Of a DNA stretch of 64,000 nt, positions 9,511-18,969 are shown in pieces. The stretch's first letter is position 1. Each line of letters starts with the position of its first letter. The notes under the pieces were generated by a model. It was not told where the DNA came from, did no database searches, and was given only the letters and a program-made list of their open reading frames with translations. The DNA lies in assembly GCA_002350725.1 (NCBI GenBank), contig DEFJ01000002.1:114166-178165 (forward strand), in the 5' to 3' direction. The position numbers and the translations under genes are program-made. The stretch comes from Cyanobacteria bacterium UBA2855 (GTDB lineage Bacteria > Cyanobacteriota > Vampirovibrionia > Gastranaerophilales > Gastranaerophilaceae).

Positions 9511-10203
9511 TTATTCAGCAACATTAGGAATAATCAACTTTTGTCCGATAGACAATTTGTTAGCATCAGACATATTACTTGCTTTCATAATTTCGTTAAC
9601 CTTTTCTGTTGAGAACGAACCATAAAATTGTCTGACAATTTTTTCCATTGTGTCGCCGTTTTGAACTTCATATTCTTTATTTTGAGCAGTAGTTGAAGCT
9701 TCTTCAACTTTTTGTTCATTGTTTTTAGAACCGCCAAATAATCCAAACTTTTTAGGTTTTGAATCAGTTACTTCGGTTTCCTCAGATGAAACTGTTTCAG
9801 AGTCTGAAACATTACTTTCTTCTGTTGAAGTTGTTTGTTCGGTAACTGCTACAGGGGAAGCAACATCAGCATTTTTTGAAAAATGGAAATTTCCTGAACT
9901 CATTCCGATACATGCTGATACTATTAAAGTTGCAACAATACCGCTAACAAAACCTATACCCAAATACACTATTGGTGAACGGTCACCTTTAGCTATTTTA
10001 AAATCTTTCCATAAAATATCCAATTCTTTTTCTTTGCTCGGTCTTACATAAACCTCAGGAGAACCGTCCTCCATTGGTTCATTATTTACTCCGATATCAT
10101 CGGATATATTTTCTTCATTTGAATTGTTAAATTTAGATAAAGCTTCTAACACAGCCATCTTCTCCTTTGATAAATTTGATCTTCTGATAGTTGAACTTTT
10201 CAT
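9511..10203 (-). CDS. Single-pass membrane protein with C-terminal LysM domain
   Basis: 230 residues if ATG 10203 is used; an in-frame GTG at 10227 would add eight. A cytoplasmic N-terminal part of about 75 residues is followed by one TM helix (about 80-102, IVYLGIGFVSGIVATLIVSA), then a Ser/Thr/Glu-rich linker and one LysM domain at the end (about 180-227, EYEVQNGDTMEKIVRQFYG to QKLIIPNV). LysM domains bind N-acetylglucosamine polymers, so this is probably a peptidoglycan-contacting inner-membrane protein facing the periplasm. It reads away from trmFO's gene end and has its own terminator. Confidence 0.8.
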   Translation of the reverse strand: MKSSTIRRSNLSKEKMAVLEALSKFNNSNEENISDDIGVNNEPMEDGSPEVYVRPSKEKELDILWKDFKIAKGDRSPIVYLGIGFVSGIVATLIVSACIGMSSGNFHFSKNADVASPVAVTEQTTSTEESNVSDSETVSSEETEVTDSKPKKFGLFGGSKNNEQKVEEASTTAQNKEYEVQNGDTMEKIVRQFYGSFSTEKVNEIMKASNMSDANKLSIGQKLIIPNVAE

Positions 10204-10316
10204 ATCCCATACCCCAATTGCTATCACATTGTTTAATTATACTAGCATAACAGTATTTTAGCCGCAAGAGATTGTTAAGTAAAGTGAATAATTACCCAAA
10301 TTAGATATTTGTGAAT

Positions 10317-11633
10317 TTAATTGTTTTGCGTCAATTTGTCGGACAAAATTTTAATTGAACGCTGCGAAATTAATTCTGCCTTCATTTTTTTATTTTTTCG
10401 TTCTTTTTTAGGCAATTCAATCGGAGGTACAAGTCCCCAATTAGAGTTTATAGGTTGAAACTTTTCTTGTGCAGAATCTGTAATATAATGAGTCAACGCA
10501 CCCAGCATAGTTTCTTTTGGCAGCTCAAGTAATTCCTCACTATTAACACATTTTGCGGCATTTATACCTGCCAAAAGCCCTGAGGCAATAGATTCGGTGT
10601 ACCCTTCCGTTCCGGTAATTTGTCCTGCAAAAAACAAACCTTTTCTTGTTCTTGTTTCAAGGGTAGGATTAAGAATTTGAGGAGAATTTATAAAGGTATT
10701 ACGGTGCATAACTCCGTACCTGACAATTGCCGCATTTTCCAATCCGGGAATTGAATGTAGAAGCTCCTTTTGCGCACCCCATTTTAAATTTGTTTGAAAG
10801 CCCACAAGGTTATACAATGTTTTTGCCGAATTATCTTGTCTTAATTGTACGACTGCATAATTTTTTTCGCCGGTTCTTTTATCAATAAGTCCGACAGGCT
10901 TCATCGGTCCAAAACGCAAGGTATCTACCCCTCTGGAAGCAAGGACTTCAATTGGCAGACAACTTTCAAAAAACTTTGCATTTTTTTCAAATTCCTTTAA
11001 TTCAATTTTTGGTGCATTAATTAAAATGTCATAAAATTTTTCATATTCCTCTTTATTCATAGGACAATTTATATAAGAGGCTTCCCCTTTATCATAACGG
11101 CTGGCAATAAATGCCTTATCAAAATTTATACTTTCTACTTCAACAATAGGCGCAATTGCATCAAAAAAATGCAGATGTTCTTTTTGAGTAAAATTTTTAA
11201 TATCATCTGCGAGTTGTTCACTAGTTAGAGGTCCGGATGCCACTATCACAACACCATCTTTAGGAATTTCCGTAATCTCTTCTCTTAATACTGTAATATT
11301 TGGCTCAGAATTAATTTTGTCAGTCACCCTTTGGGAGAAAAGCTCTCTGTCTATCGCAAGAGCCCCGCCGGCAGGCACAGATGTTTCGTATGCTATATCA
11401 ATTAATTCCCCGCCAAGCATTTGCATTTCTTTTTTTAATAATCCGGAAGCATTAGTGCAATCGGCAGCACCAAGACTGTTAGAACACACAAACTCCGCAA
11501 ATTTTTCACTTACATGCGCTCCTGTATTTTTTTTAGGTCGCATTTCATATAACTTGACCTTTATTCCACGTTTTGAAAGTTGTAATGCGGCTTCTGAACC
11601 TGCAAGTCCTGCTCCGATAACGGTTACTTCCAT
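10317..11633 (-). CDS. trmFO: Methylenetetrahydrofolate-tRNA-(uracil-5-)-methyltransferase TrmFO
   Basis: Flavoenzyme that forms m5U54 in the tRNA T-loop using 5,10-methylene-THF. Its 438 residues are the usual family size. Visible features are an N-terminal FAD-binding VIGAGLAGSEAA, KLYEMRPKKNTGAH, the catalytic-Cys region FVCSNSLGA, MHRNTFINSP, and a C-terminal FAD-contacting GQITGTEGY. ATG 11633 is chosen over an in-frame GTG at 11642 because the SD GGAGGT (11643-11648) abuts the GTG but is ideally spaced from the ATG. It is divergent from the sensor kinase gene. Confidence 0.96.
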   Translation of the reverse strand: MEVTVIGAGLAGSEAALQLSKRGIKVKLYEMRPKKNTGAHVSEKFAEFVCSNSLGAADCTNASGLLKKEMQMLGGELIDIAYETSVPAGGALAIDRELFSQRVTDKINSEPNITVLREEITEIPKDGVVIVASGPLTSEQLADDIKNFTQKEHLHFFDAIAPIVEVESINFDKAFIASRYDKGEASYINCPMNKEEYEKFYDILINAPKIELKEFEKNAKFFESCLPIEVLASRGVDTLRFGPMKPVGLIDKRTGEKNYAVVQLRQDNSAKTLYNLVGFQTNLKWGAQKELLHSIPGLENAAIVRYGVMHRNTFINSPQILNPTLETRTRKGLFFAGQITGTEGYTESIASGLLAGINAAKCVNSEELLELPKETMLGALTHYITDSAQEKFQPINSNWGLVPPIELPKKERKNKKMKAELISQRSIKILSDKLTQNN

Positions 11634-11698
11634 TTTTAACACCTCCGAACTTATTATATCACGAGTGTAAACAGAGGATTAAATATTTGTGTATTTTC

Positions 11699-11727
11699 TT
11701 GCCGTATGTTTGAAATTTATCTATAAT
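11699..11727 (+). promoter_or_regulatory. Promoter of sensor kinase gene, predicted leaderless
   Basis: -35 TTGCCG (11699-11704), a 17-bp spacer and a perfect -10 TATAAT (11722-11727). The ATG at 11734 is 6 nt past the -10, so transcription should begin at or next to the start codon. No SD is present. Confidence 0.75.
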
Positions 11728-11733
11728 AGCATT

Positions 11734-13392
11734 ATGAAGAAATTTGATATATTTAATCAGTTTAGGGATGCTGTTATTATCGTAAATAAATTGGGAGATG
11801 TGGTTTATAGAAATTACACCTTCAAACGTTGGTTCAAAGATTTTACAGATTTAAAAAAATTCTCCCATAATATGAATTTTGATATATGCCCGCTTAATAG
11901 CGAAAACATTGAAAACTATTCTCCGATATGGAATGCGCTATATTCAAAAGAAGATTTTTTTGCATGCGTTTCTTATCAAAATGATGTCGGAAAAGTTTCT
12001 TATTATGATTTAACAGTTTTAAAAAGAGGACAATATTCTGCATGCTTTTTTGCTGATGTTAGCGCATTGAATAACTTAAATAACGAAAAGAAGCAAAATG
12101 AAAAACTCAAAGAACAAATAGAAAAACTTCAAGAAGATAATGAAGATTTGCAAAATATCAAACAAAAAGCCCAAGCACAAGCCATCCGTATAGCATTGAT
12201 TAATAAAGTTTCAAATGCAATAAGAGAATCAATGGATATTTCCAAAATTCTTCAATCTTCCCTTTCGGAATTAGCTTCTATGTTTGGAGCATTTAAGGCA
12301 TACTACGCCTCAAATAATCATGGGAAATTTCAAGTTGAAGAAATTTATGGAGATAAACAGCTTCACAAAAATGCCTTAATATCCTTTGATACCAAAACTT
12401 TTGACACAATTAACCGTAAACAAATTTCAGTCGTAAATTGCTTGAAAGAATATGTTGATGCAGAACCTTTCAAACAATCCGTTATGAGAATTGTGGTTCC
12501 GGTTTATCATCTGCAAAAACTTGTTGGGATAATAGTTTTACTTTGTTACCAGAAAAGAGAATTAAACGAAGAATTGGAAATTTTAGAGGCGATTTCTTTT
12601 CAATTAGGCAACGCTATTATAAGGGCAGAACTATATCAAAAAAACATTCAGACAGTGAAAGAATTGAAAAATACATTAAAAGAATTGAAAGAAACCCAGT
12701 TACAATTGATAAATTCAGAAAAAATGGCATCATTAGGGCAACTTGTAGCAGGAGTAGCACATGAAATTAATACTCCTGTTGCATCAATAAAATCAAATAA
12801 CGGTTTAATTTCAAAACTCATACCACAAATTCAAGATGCCGAAATCTCAAGTCTTATGAAAGAAATCAACCAAATAGACAGTGAAGCAATTCAACGGATT
12901 TCAAATATTGTTGTTTCTTTGAAAAAATTTGTAAGACTTGATGAGGCAGAATTACAAGAAGCAAATATAAACAAAGAGCTTGATTTGACACTTGATTTAA
13001 TTAGACACGAAACGAAAAATCGTATAGAAGTAATTAAAAATTACGGCGAAATTCCGCTTATCAAATGTTATCCCAATATGCTTAATCAAGTATTTACAAA
13101 TATTTTGATTAACGCATGCCAATCAATCATAGGTAACGGTAAAATAATTATAACAACCTCGTATGAGGGCGAAAGTTTGACTGTATCTATAAAAGACACA
13201 GGTAAAGGGATACCTAAAGAAGAAATTCCGAAAATATTTACAGCCGGTTATACCACTAAAGGTGTTGGAATTGGCACAGGTTTAGGTTTGGCAATTTGTA
13301 CAAAAATAATTGAAAAGCATAAAGGGGAAATTACTGTAAATAGTGAAGTTGGCATAGGTAGCGAATTTATTATTACTATCCATAGTAAGTAG
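11734..13392 (+). CDS. Orphan sensor histidine kinase (PAS, GAF-like, HisKA/HATPase)
   Basis: Autophosphorylating sensor, 552 residues from ATG 11734 (an in-frame GTG at 11689 lies upstream of the promoter -10 and is disfavoured). No TM segments are seen, so it is cytosolic. There is an N-terminal PAS-like domain (about 1-105), a long coiled coil (about 118-155), and a GAF-like sensor domain (about 165-300). A second helix leads to the H-box GVAHEINTP with His343, then an N-box (NILINACQSI) and G-boxes DTGKGIP and GTGLGLAI. No response regulator is adjacent. The H-box type resembles PAS/GAF kinases of Cyanobacteria and Deltaproteobacteria. Signal and partner are unknown. Confidence 0.9.
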   Translation: MKKFDIFNQFRDAVIIVNKLGDVVYRNYTFKRWFKDFTDLKKFSHNMNFDICPLNSENIENYSPIWNALYSKEDFFACVSYQNDVGKVSYYDLTVLKRGQYSACFFADVSALNNLNNEKKQNEKLKEQIEKLQEDNEDLQNIKQKAQAQAIRIALINKVSNAIRESMDISKILQSSLSELASMFGAFKAYYASNNHGKFQVEEIYGDKQLHKNALISFDTKTFDTINRKQISVVNCLKEYVDAEPFKQSVMRIVVPVYHLQKLVGIIVLLCYQKRELNEELEILEAISFQLGNAIIRAELYQKNIQTVKELKNTLKELKETQLQLINSEKMASLGQLVAGVAHEINTPVASIKSNNGLISKLIPQIQDAEISSLMKEINQIDSEAIQRISNIVVSLKKFVRLDEAELQEANINKELDLTLDLIRHETKNRIEVIKNYGEIPLIKCYPNMLNQVFTNILINACQSIIGNGKIIITTSYEGESLTVSIKDTGKGIPKEEIPKIFTAGYTTKGVGIGTGLGLAICTKIIEKHKGEITVNSEVGIGSEFIITIHSK

Positions 13393-13737
13393 CAATTGTG
13401 AATTTTTATTGCAAAATCTGTTGGCATATTCTTGAATTTTACATTATATTAAAAAAACAATCATAAAAATTTTTCAAATTATACATATTACCCATGTAAT
13501 AATCTAAAACATGTGTTAGTATATAAATATAAAGTGTTCGTTGTACCCTTAAAAGGTAAATACCGAACCCCGTAAAAATATCGGTATATAAGCGATACAC
13601 AGTTAATAATCAGTAGAAGGTAAATACAATTTGTAACAATTGATTAACATATAAGAAGTAAAAAGGCAATAATTTTCACAAGAAAATCTTTATAGATATG
13701 TAGGTGTGAAAGTTATAATAGTGTCGGAGGAAAACAA
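13393..13737 (+). promoter_or_regulatory. 345-bp region with structured leader candidate and shared motif
   Basis: No gene is seen. Two hairpins share bases and exclude one another. GTTCG/CGAAC (13536-13540 with 13564-13568) encloses a small TACC(C)TT/AAGGTA stem. ATACCGA/TCGGTAT (13560-13566 with 13581-13587) competes for the same strand. AAGGTAAATAC occurs twice (about 13553 and 13617). A copy of the shared motif lies at 13631-13648. A TATAAT at 13714-13719 is too close to the SD to be an obvious promoter. Confidence 0.45.
13631..13648 (+). promoter_or_regulatory. Shared 18-19-bp motif, copy 1
   Basis: TTGTAACAATTGATTAAC matches the copies at 27661-27679 and 38929-38947 at 16 or so of 18 positions. 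It starts 107 bp before the next start codon, almost the same distance as copy 2. Function unknown. Confidence 0.5.
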
Positions 13738-14595
13738 ATGACAATTAGTGTGAACAGTAAGAAAAAACAAGTTAAGAAATCTTTTGATGAATTATTAACG
13801 GATTTAAGAACCAGTAATTCTGAAAAAGTTCGTTATAACGCAGCAAGAGTCCTTGGAGAAATGGGTGACTCAAAAGCTGTTGAACCATTAATTGATGTTT
13901 TGAAACATGACAAAAACGGTTCTGTTCGTTTATATGCAGCTCGTGCATTAGGTGAACTAGGAGATTCAAAAGCTACTATGCATTTGATTGAATCTTTAAG
14001 AGAAGACAGAAACGTTGACGTAAGAGTTCGTGCAGCACGTGCATTAGGTCGTTTAGGCGGTGCAATTGTTGTTGAACCTTTAGTAGAAGCTTTAAATGAT
14101 GAAAACCCTCAGGTTTGTATAACCGCAACTGATGCTTTAATCGAAATCGGTGATGTTGCAACTGATGCTTTAATCGAATCTTTAGACCACGAAAAAGTTA
14201 ACGTAAGATGCGATGCAACCCGAGCTTTAGGCGAAATCGGCAATAAAAAAGCAGTTGATAAAGTTATCAGTATGTTGTATGACGAATGGGTTAACGTTAG
14301 AATTTATGCAGTTACTTCATTAGGCAAATTAAATGATACAAAAGCTGTTCCTGCATTGATTGACGTTATGAAAAATCGCGAAGAAAACGAATTGGTAAGA
14401 GCCGGTGCTGCTGCAGCTTTAGGTGTTTTACGTGACCAAAGAGCATTGCTACCGCTTAGAGAGTTGATTATGGAAGCTGAAGAACTTGGTGAATTAGAAG
14501 ATACAGCTTTGAAATCATTTAAGAAAATTATGGCAGCAAATTGGCAATCAATTCCAGGTGCTACGGCACAAAGAAAACCTGTTGCAACATTCTAA
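13738..14595 (+). CDS. HEAT-repeat (PBS-lyase-type) protein
   Basis: A 285-residue all-helical protein built of about eight HEAT/PBS-lyase repeats of roughly 31 residues, each with a core like VRxxAARALGELGDSKAVEPLIDVL. Such solenoids serve as protein-binding scaffolds. In Cyanobacteria related repeats occur in phycobilin lyases, but no phycobilisome gene is present here, so a lyase role is unlikely. Start ATG 13738 has the strong SD GGAGG. It is monocistronic: long structured upstream region, terminator at 14631. Codon use is smooth and highly repetitive, which suggests good expression. Partner unknown. Confidence 0.85.
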   Translation: MTISVNSKKKQVKKSFDELLTDLRTSNSEKVRYNAARVLGEMGDSKAVEPLIDVLKHDKNGSVRLYAARALGELGDSKATMHLIESLREDRNVDVRVRAARALGRLGGAIVVEPLVEALNDENPQVCITATDALIEIGDVATDALIESLDHEKVNVRCDATRALGEIGNKKAVDKVISMLYDEWVNVRIYAVTSLGKLNDTKAVPALIDVMKNREENELVRAGAAAALGVLRDQRALLPLRELIMEAEELGELEDTALKSFKKIMAANWQSIPGATAQRKPVATF

Positions 14596-14630
14596 TTGCA
14601 GTAACGGAAAAACTTTTACACTTATTTAAA

Positions 14631-14661
14631 AAGAACCGCTCTTATCAGGCGGTTCTTTTTT
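14631..14661 (+). terminator. Intrinsic terminator of HEAT-repeat gene
   Basis: Arms AAGAACCGC (14631-14639) and GCGGTTCTT (14649-14657), followed by a T run; 36 bp past the stop codon. Confidence 0.93.
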
Positions 14662-14682
14662 GCGCACTAAATAAAACGTCAA

Positions 14683-14711
14683 TTGATTTTTAATAATGTT
14701 TATCATACAAT
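14683..14711 (+). promoter_or_regulatory. Promoter of HIT protein gene
   Basis: -35 TTGATT (14683-14688), a 17-bp spacer and -10 TACAAT (14706-14711). It leaves a 5' UTR of about 30 nt that contains GGGAG. Confidence 0.65.
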
Positions 14712-14748
14712 TCAACAATGTTAAGTATTTTATAAGGGAGTATTTGTA

Positions 14749-15060
14749 ATGGCAGAAGATTGCATTTTTTGTAAAATTATAGGCGGAGAATTTAACACAG
14801 AATTTGTTTATGAAAACGAGCATCTGGTTGTTTTTAAAGATATTCACCCGAAAGCACCTATTCATTTACTGGTAGTACCTAAATTGCATGTCGAATCATT
14901 AAATGAGCTTGATGATAAAAATTTGTTAGGAGAATTAATGTTAGGTGTAAAAGAAGTTACAAAAAAAATCGGGCTTAAATCATACAGAACAGTTATAAAC
15001 ACAGGAAAAGAAGCCGGACAGGAGGTTTTTCACCTACACATACACGTACTTGGAAAATAA
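14749..15060 (+). CDS. HIT family nucleotide phosphoramidase (HINT-like)
   Basis: A small dimeric purine-nucleoside phosphoramidase/hydrolase of the HINT/PKCI branch. The 103 residues begin DCIFCKIIGGE (Cys pair, in some members zinc-binding), continue with FKDIHPKAPIHLLVVPK and end with the signature HLHIHVLGK, which supplies the catalytic His triad. The C-terminal stretch after the HIT motif is very short, at the lower limit for the family. GGGAG SD. It lies 51 bp upstream of speE on the same strand, possibly in one transcript. Confidence 0.93.
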   Translation: MAEDCIFCKIIGGEFNTEFVYENEHLVVFKDIHPKAPIHLLVVPKLHVESLNELDDKNLLGELMLGVKEVTKKIGLKSYRTVINTGKEAGQEVFHLHIHVLGK

Positions 15061-15111
15061 ATATTCATGATAAAATAGGATTATCTAGAATTAAGGGAGA
15101 AATTAATAAAA

Positions 15112-15963
15112 ATGAAAAACGGAATAGAAAATGGTTATTACCACGAAATTACCCCATCAGGATTTGGAATTGCTATAAAAGCCGGAAAAGTTTTATTTTC
15201 AAAGCAATCGGAATTTCAAAAAGTGGAAGTTTTTGAAACAGAAAGTTCGTTAGGAAGAGTCTTAACTCTTGATGATTTAATGATGACAACAGAAGGGGAT
15301 GAATATCATTACCATGAAATGATTGCACATATCCCGATGTTGAACCATAAAAATCCTGAAACTGTTCTGGTTATAGGTGGCGGCGACGGAGGAACAATTC
15401 GAGAAGTCTTGAAACATAAAACTGTTAAAAAAGTTGTTTTATGTGAAATAGACGGAATGGTAATTGAAGCGTGCAAGCAATTTTTACCAACAATAGCTTG
15501 CGAGTTGGATAACCCTAAGGTTGAAATTCTTGTACAAGATGCAATTGAATATATAAAAGATAAAAAGAACGAATTTGATATCGTATTAATAGATTCAACC
15601 GATCCTATGGGACCCGGAGAAGGATTGTTTACTGATGAATTTTATACAAACGTAAAAAATTCTCTAAAAGACGGCGGAATAATGGTTGCACAATCAGAAT
15701 CACCTTTTGCACAATCTGATGCTGTTAAGAAAATGTATGTTCAATTGAACAAAGTTTTCCCAATATGTGCAACATACACATCAAACATTCCGACATATCC
15801 GGGCGGATATTGGGCTTGGGCATTTTGCTCTAAGGACGTAAAGCCTCTTTCATATATTGATGAAGCGAGATGCACGGAAATCACAAAAACTTGTAAAATA
15901 TATAACAAAGATTACCACATGGCACGATTTGCTTTGCCTAATTATTTGAAAGAATTGTTATAA
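15112..15963 (+). CDS. speE: Polyamine aminopropyltransferase (spermidine synthase)
   Basis: Transfers aminopropyl from decarboxylated S-adenosylmethionine to putrescine. It has 283 residues. The SAM-binding VLVIGGGDGGTIREVLKH, the acidic CEIDGMVIEACKQFLP strand, the catalytic DSTDPMGPGEGLFT loop and YPGGYWAWAFCSK near the end are all intact. An AGGGAG SD precedes ATG 15112. rseP follows 19 bp downstream. No speD, speA or speB gene is in the window, so the decarboxylated SAM supply must be encoded elsewhere. Confidence 0.95.
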   Translation: MKNGIENGYYHEITPSGFGIAIKAGKVLFSKQSEFQKVEVFETESSLGRVLTLDDLMMTTEGDEYHYHEMIAHIPMLNHKNPETVLVIGGGDGGTIREVLKHKTVKKVVLCEIDGMVIEACKQFLPTIACELDNPKVEILVQDAIEYIKDKKNEFDIVLIDSTDPMGPGEGLFTDEFYTNVKNSLKDGGIMVAQSESPFAQSDAVKKMYVQLNKVFPICATYTSNIPTYPGGYWAWAFCSKDVKPLSYIDEARCTEITKTCKIYNKDYHMARFALPNYLKELL

Positions 15964-15981
15964 AAGAGAGGATTCATATAA

Positions 15982-17460
15982 ATGTACGTATCTGTCATAA
16001 TTTCAGGAATAATAATGCTACTGTTGGCGGGATTATTGGTAGCACTCCACTTATTAGGTCACGCATTCCCATCGGCAGCCTCTGCTATTGCTACGCTTGA
16101 AATGATACTTTTGATAAGTATACTTATTTTGGTTCACGAAGCCGGACACTTTTTCGCAGCAGAAATCTTCAAAATTAAAGTAGAAAAATTTGCATTTGGT
16201 TTGCCGATTGGTCCTATATTATGGAAAAAGAATTTCAGGGGTGTTGAAATATTAATTCACGCTTTTCTATTTGGTGGATATGTGGCTTTTCCTGACGACG
16301 ATAAAGATTCGGGACTACCTGCGGATTCGCCGGAAAGGTTTATGAACAGACCGGCATTTCAAAAATTTTGTGTATTTTCAGCAGGTGTTACGGCAAACGT
16401 AATCTGCGCATTTTTGTTTGTGGCACTAACTGCAATAATCTGGGGACAAATGCCGTCAGGTAAATACGAAATTTATATTAAAAATATAGTTGCACCTCAA
16501 TCTGAATCCGTATGGCAATCAGGACTTGAAATAGGGGATAAAGTAATAAGTATAAATGATTCAGATATAACTATTCCAAGTTTTATAAACAGATATGCTC
16601 AACTTCACAAAAAAAATGACGGAAAAGTAAACGAAATATCCCTTGAAACAAATTATGACAATCTTAAAAAATCAAATCCTGCATTTACAAGAGAGGAATT
16701 AATTCCAAAAGATGTAATTATCAAACTGCCTAAAGTTGAACCTGAGCGACCAATCAGCTTAAATGAAAATGTATTGAAAGGATTTGAAAAATTCAAAGAT
16801 AACAGATTAGATTTGAATGAAAATCAAAAAGCAATAAGGGATAAAATTGAGGTTGCGGGTAAAAATATATTAGTTTCAGACGGAACATATACGCTAAATG
16901 ATATTGCATACGCGCTTTCTGATTCAATTGCACCGTTGAATATTATTGTTGAGCGTAACGGAGAAAAGATAACTTTAAATCCTATTTATCCTAACACAGA
17001 AGGCAAAATAGGTATTGAATACGAAATAAAAGAAATAGTAATCCCGACAAAAGGACCTATATCGGTTATAACCACAAGTACAAAATACTTATGGGATAAA
17101 ACAGTATTATTATGTTACGGATTATACCAAATATTTGCCGGAAAAATTCCTGCAAGTGAACTCCACGGGATAATTGCCATAACAAAAGTTGGCGGAGATG
17201 TAATCAATACAAGCGGATTTTTCTCAGGCTTACTGCTAACCGCAATAATATCGCTAGACTTAGCAATAATGAACTTTTTACCGTTACCTGCCTTAGATGG
17301 CGGACACGTAATGTTCTTAATTATCGAAAAAATCAGAGGCAAAAAGCTCAGCGAGGAGACTATGGAAAAAATCGGTACGGTATTCTTTATGCTTCTGATT
17401 CTGCTAATGGTTTTGGTATGTTTTAACGATATCTATGCCCTGATTATGAAAAAACTATAA
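15982..17460 (+). CDS. rseP: RseP-like site-2 membrane metalloprotease (M50)
   Basis: Intramembrane zinc protease that cuts membrane-bound regulators within the bilayer. Of its 492 residues, the zinc motif HEAGH (His52, Glu53, His56) lies in the second TM helix. The second signature, NFLPLPALDGGHV, near residue 435 supplies the third ligand. A PDZ region (about 165-350) lies between them and contains an extra charged insertion of about 60-80 residues that makes it longer than in typical RseP. A further TM helix precedes the HExxH, unlike the E. coli form. It probably shares an operon with speE. The substrate (anti-sigma factor or signal-peptide remnants) cannot be told from context. Confidence 0.9.
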   Translation: MYVSVIISGIIMLLLAGLLVALHLLGHAFPSAASAIATLEMILLISILILVHEAGHFFAAEIFKIKVEKFAFGLPIGPILWKKNFRGVEILIHAFLFGGYVAFPDDDKDSGLPADSPERFMNRPAFQKFCVFSAGVTANVICAFLFVALTAIIWGQMPSGKYEIYIKNIVAPQSESVWQSGLEIGDKVISINDSDITIPSFINRYAQLHKKNDGKVNEISLETNYDNLKKSNPAFTREELIPKDVIIKLPKVEPERPISLNENVLKGFEKFKDNRLDLNENQKAIRDKIEVAGKNILVSDGTYTLNDIAYALSDSIAPLNIIVERNGEKITLNPIYPNTEGKIGIEYEIKEIVIPTKGPISVITTSTKYLWDKTVLLCYGLYQIFAGKIPASELHGIIAITKVGGDVINTSGFFSGLLLTAIISLDLAIMNFLPLPALDGGHVMFLIIEKIRGKKLSEETMEKIGTVFFMLLILLMVLVCFNDIYALIMKKL

Positions 17461-17489
17461 ATATTATCTATAAAAAACTACAGCAAGAA

Positions 17490-17513
17490 AAACCGGAGAA
17501 ATTTCTCCGGTTT
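17490..17513 (-). terminator. Terminator between rseP and the converging GT2 gene
   Basis: AAACCGGAGAA (17490-17500) and TTCTCCGGTTT (17503-17513) form a perfect stem. The T run is longer on the minus strand (GGTTTTTCTTG), so it mainly serves the minus-strand glycosyltransferase, but it may work in both directions. Confidence 0.8.
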
Positions 17514-17575
17514 GTGCTACAGTAATACAGCATAAATAAGTAATAACTAATAACACCCTGTAGCCGGCACTTACA

Positions 17576-18796
17576 TTAAGACTTACGCTTTTCTTTTGAT
17601 GGAGCATTCATGAGGATGTCCATTTTAGATAGCTGATTATTTAACATATCTAACTTCTGCTCAATACGTCTTAATCTTTCCTTGTCCTCGGAAAATTTTC
17701 TTCTTATTTTAAATTTGACACCAAATAATCTTATTATTTTATGGCTATTTTGGTTTCTTATAGAAAATATTTTTTGTAATAGTGTTAATGAATTTGTAAT
17801 TTTTCTGAAAAATCTATTCGGATTTTTCAATATATCTTGCAAAATTTTTAAATCGTTTTCTGGAAATAATGATTCATTAATTTCTCCTGCTTTATATGCA
17901 GCATTAAATTCTTTTCTAAATAGTTTAAAAAATTCCTTGTTAAACGGTTTTTCTACTCTATATAAATTCCATAAGTACGAACAGTATTTTCTGTACCAAA
18001 AGATATTGATAAACTTTTTGTATAATTCTTTGTTATTTTTCAAAATATCATATATGAAATCATATTCGTATTTTAAAGCATATACTTTTTTCTTATTTTT
18101 TATTGAAGCATCAGGATTATCAATTCTGTACATATAATACGGTTTATTTACGATATAAAAACTATTAGCGTAACAAAGTGTTTGAAACCAGAATCCGGTA
18201 TCTTGATAACTTGCACCTTCTGTTTCATTATGCTTAATATTATATTTTTTAATGAAAGAATTTTTATAAATTCCTGCCCACGTATGCATTTGGAAATTAA
18301 AAACATCAATATTTTCTTGTGGATTAAGTATCTTATTATAATATTTTTTATTGCAATCAATTAACCATAAATCTTTTTCTTGAATATTACAAGTTGTTTT
18401 AAATCGCCAATAATCCCCTTTTACTATCTGAACATTATTATCCTTTGCTATTTGATATAAATCTTCGTACATGTTCGGTTCAATATAGTCATCAGGTTCT
18501 ACAATCCCGATATATTCTCCTCTTGCAATATCCATGCCAACATTCATGGCCTTGCCATATCCGCCGTTTTCTTTGTGAATGACTTTTATTCTTGAATCCT
18601 TAGCTGCATATTCATCCAAAATAGCAGGGCAATTATCTGTTGAGCCATCGTCTACACAAATGATTTCAATATCTTTTAATGTTTGATTAATTACGCTATC
18701 AAGACATTGTCTTAAATATTTTTCAACATTATACACAGGTATTATTACACTTACTTTTACATTGTTTTCTTCCACATTAACCATCCTAAATCTCAT
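17576..18796 (-). CDS. Family 2 glycosyltransferase
   Basis: A 406-residue soluble GT2. The N-terminal GT-A domain is clear: VSVIIPVYNVEKYLRQCLD, VDDGSTDNCP, KENGGYGKAMNVGMD and the metal-binding VEPDDYIEP. After the catalytic domain comes a region rich in aromatic and basic residues, and a C-terminal coiled coil (about 370-395) that may mediate oligomerisation. It probably adds sugars to a cell-surface polysaccharide; donor and acceptor cannot be inferred. The start is ambiguous between ATG 18796 and ATG 18784, neither with an ideal SD. It is isolated, bounded by a terminator and an AT-rich promoter region. Confidence 0.85.
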   Translation of the reverse strand: MRFRMVNVEENNVKVSVIIPVYNVEKYLRQCLDSVINQTLKDIEIICVDDGSTDNCPAILDEYAAKDSRIKVIHKENGGYGKAMNVGMDIARGEYIGIVEPDDYIEPNMYEDLYQIAKDNNVQIVKGDYWRFKTTCNIQEKDLWLIDCNKKYYNKILNPQENIDVFNFQMHTWAGIYKNSFIKKYNIKHNETEGASYQDTGFWFQTLCYANSFYIVNKPYYMYRIDNPDASIKNKKKVYALKYEYDFIYDILKNNKELYKKFINIFWYRKYCSYLWNLYRVEKPFNKEFFKLFRKEFNAAYKAGEINESLFPENDLKILQDILKNPNRFFRKITNSLTLLQKIFSIRNQNSHKIIRLFGVKFKIRRKFSEDKERLRRIEQKLDMLNNQLSKMDILMNAPSKEKRKS

Positions 18797-18969
18797 GACT
18801 AATATAAAAAATTACTGTATTATGCCTTAATAAATACAGTATAATTTAGTAAAAATATAAATGCAACTGTATTTTTACAAAAATATAAAGTTACATTTTA
18901 TATCTAATTATTTATTTTCACTTATAATAATGAGTATGCGGATATTTTATATTGAGGTTTGATTTTGAC

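Noticed and set aside
13738..14595. Phycobilin lyase
   Set aside because: Repeats fit the generic HEAT/PBS-lyase solenoid but no phycobilisome genes are present.
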